Positions 62,355-64,000 of a DNA stretch of 64,000 bases are shown here, piece after piece; positions within the stretch are counted from its first letter, which is position 1; each line of letters opens with the position of its first letter. A program made the position numbers and the translations under genes. The DNA is from Euglena gracilis. Taxonomy: Eukaryota; Euglenida; Euglenophyceae; Euglenales. The stretch covers positions 61,750,362 through 61,814,361 of the forward strand of contig CP154956.1 in assembly GCA_039621445.1 (NCBI GenBank). Reading direction: 5' to 3'. The notes beneath the pieces are model-generated. The model was not told where the DNA came from. It did not search any database and was given only the letters and a program-made list of their open reading frames with translations.

Positions 62355-64000
62355 AAATGACAAATTTACGAATTTTTGATTCTTCTTTGTTTCGGCTGTG
62401 AAGGTCTGAAAACACGTTGACAAGAGAGTGCAAAAAATGAGCAAAATTCTGTCTTTGGCGGTGTGACCCCCGGGACTTTGGCGAAAAATGGTGTTTTTGC
62501 TGTGTACCCAAATGGACTTTGTGCGTCGAAACCCCCGGGACCTTGCCGGCCAAAAGGGAAAAAAAAACGCAAAAAAGCACCATAGGAACGGGACCTTTAC
62601 TGCCCCTGTTGCTTCTTTCGGCTGTGTCCCCGGGTGTGTCCGAGCTGCCGGCGGTGTGCGTCCTGGGTGTTTGCCGGACTGCTTTGCTTGCGACGCCTTG
62701 GTGTGGTGTTTTGGGGTTGTTTGTTAAAGCGCGGGGAGGAGGTGCCGGGGGGTGTGGGAGTGGTGTGACCAGGCCGGCAGGAAAGGCGCAGGGGAAGGAA
62801 GGTAGGTACGGGGTGTTTGGCAAAGGATGCGCAGAGGGTGAAGAAATGGGGTCCGCAGGGAATAAAGGGGATGAGTGTCTCCCACCCGGCTTAATCCCGG
62901 GACCCGCACAACCAGCTGTGTGGCAAAGAACCCGGCGGAAGAAGCCCAACACTGGAAGGACAAAATTGTGTTTATGGGCGCAAATGCGCGCACCAACACG
63001 TTTATGTTTATTTGCGCAATTGCGCAAATAAACATAAACATGTCCTTTAAGGATTGGGCTTTAGTACCCAGGAACTGACGCTGTTGATAAACGGCGTGAT
63101 AAAGGAGCCGTGACGGCACGGACTGACGGGCCATCCAGTTGGTGAGTTTGCCACACTGTTTGTCGACACGCAAGCTTATGGGCGCAAATGCGCGCACAAA
63201 CACAGATTATGTTTTTGCGCGCATTTGCGCAAATGCGTGCATAAACATGTTCTGTGTTTATTTGCGCAAATGCGCAAATAAACACAAAGTTTATTTGCAC
63301 AAATGCGCAAAGAAACACAAAGAAGAACGGCGTGACGGAAACACAACCGTCAAACGCCAACAGCAGATGTGGGTTATTTGCGCATTTGCGCGCATCACGT
63401 TGTTTGTGGGCGCAAATGCGCAAATAAACTGCATGAAGAAACTGCACAATTTATTATGTTTATTTGCACATTTGCACCCACAAAACAACGTGATGTGCGC
63501 AAATCCGCAAATAAACAACCAATGGAGGAGAAAAAAGCGACTTCATTTGGCCCTCCTGCAACTACCCTTAGTGGCTTCTGAATGGGTTGAAAGCAAATGA
63601 CCACACCGTCTCCTCCGGCACATGGTGTTATTGTGCCGTTTTTTTTACCATTGACAGGTCCCACAAAAGATGGAGACATAGGATCTCTTGAAAGTTCGTG
63701 CACAGCCACCCAGTAACGGTACACATCCACCGGCACCAATTTTTGGGTCCCAAGCGCCCTGCCGCTGGCCTGCGGCCTGGGCTCCGCTGCTAAAGCCCCA
63801 TCAGCTGCTCATGCTTCAGCACCCAGCAGGCCGGCATCGACCTCCCCGGTGCAACGACACCCACCACAGCGACCACGTTATTCCCCGCAACTGGGGTGTG
63901 AGACTGGGGGACGACGTGGTGCCAGTGCATGGCAACCGGCAGCCGGAGAGAGATAGCCCTCAAACACCCGTTACTTTGGGTGCAAGGAAGTGTTGAAGCT
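62355..64000. mobile_element. TIR transposon CTTAGGCGGC family, copy C, truncated
   Basis: From TTTACGAATTTTTGATTC on, the order and sequence follow copy A from about 17617 (GGAACGGGACCTTTACTGCC, CGGACTGC...TTGCG, CCATCC...GGTGAGTTTG and the GCGC-N4-GCGC palindromes). The left terminus and first 50 bases of copy A are absent, replaced by the 62226-62342 repeat. The right side runs out of the window. Confidence 0.8.
63395..63739 (-). CDS. Transposon-borne open frame, copy C
   Basis: Reads [35 protein letters not shown] and [17 protein letters not shown], matching the frame at 18696-19076 in copy A. See that entry for interpretation. Confidence 0.4.
   Translation of the reverse strand: MVPVDVYRYWVAVHELSRDPMSPSFVGPVNGKKNGTITPCAGGDGVVICFQPIQKPLRVVAGGPNEVAFFSSIGCLFADLRTSRCFVGANVQINIINCAVSSCSLFAHLRPQTT

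Overview
This is a nuclear window from a eukaryote with large, intron-rich, transposon-crowded genes, most likely a euglenid (Euglenozoa). The decisive evidence is splicing. In a monothiol glutaredoxin, a thymidylate kinase and a JMJD7-type JmjC gene, several introns lack GT...AG. Instead they have pairable ends with CAG (or CAA/CAC) at +4..+6 and the complementary CTG (TTG/GTG) at -8..-6, which is the geometry described for euglenid nonconventional introns. Using that rule, the reading frames join into conserved protein sequence. A diplonemid cannot be excluded.

Layout: 1-2200, repeats. 2237-6113 (+), an unidentified multi-exon gene. 6114-14757, repeats and tetranucleotide microsatellites, with one possible minus-strand exon at 8673-8918. 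14758-22684 (+), glutaredoxin; its 5.5 kb intron 2 holds extra exon-like blocks and a 3 kb terminal-inverted-repeat (TIR) transposon. 22685-30823, a transposon cluster (mariner-like MITE, hAT-like MITE, poly-C TIR elements, a possible third copy of the 3 kb family). 30824-36735 (+), thymidylate kinase with an N-terminal extension. 38024-45066 (+), JMJD7-like hydroxylase. 45545-52033, a complete DIRS tyrosine-recombinase retrotransposon (45808-50572, coding on minus) with miniature derivatives on both sides. 53169-59859 (-), C-terminal exons of a NAP1-family histone chaperone with a 2.7 kb TIR transposon in an intron. 61931-62085 (+), an orphan exon. 62355-64000, a second, truncated copy of the 3 kb transposon.

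With the exon joins proposed here, three genes close exactly: glutaredoxin 360 nt (119 aa), thymidylate kinase 1023 nt (340 aa), JMJD7 969 nt (322 aa). The last two each need one base removed from a homopolymer, and JMJD7 intron 2 has unresolved ends. All coding exons are GC-rich and lie in GT-, GTAT-, poly-C- and transposon-rich intron sequence.

The most unusual content is: (1) nonconventional introns whose flanks look like 8-bp target-site duplications around CAG...CTG inverted repeats, as expected if they began as hAT-like insertions; (2) a TIR transposon family (CTTAGGCGGC ends, 5-bp duplications) full of GCGC-N4-GCGC palindromes, one copy sitting inside an open reading frame; (3) a poly-C-ended element family (TAAACCCCC...GGGGGTTTA) in which each copy repeats its own private internal word; (4) 100-130 bp miniature DIRS elements made almost only of termini.
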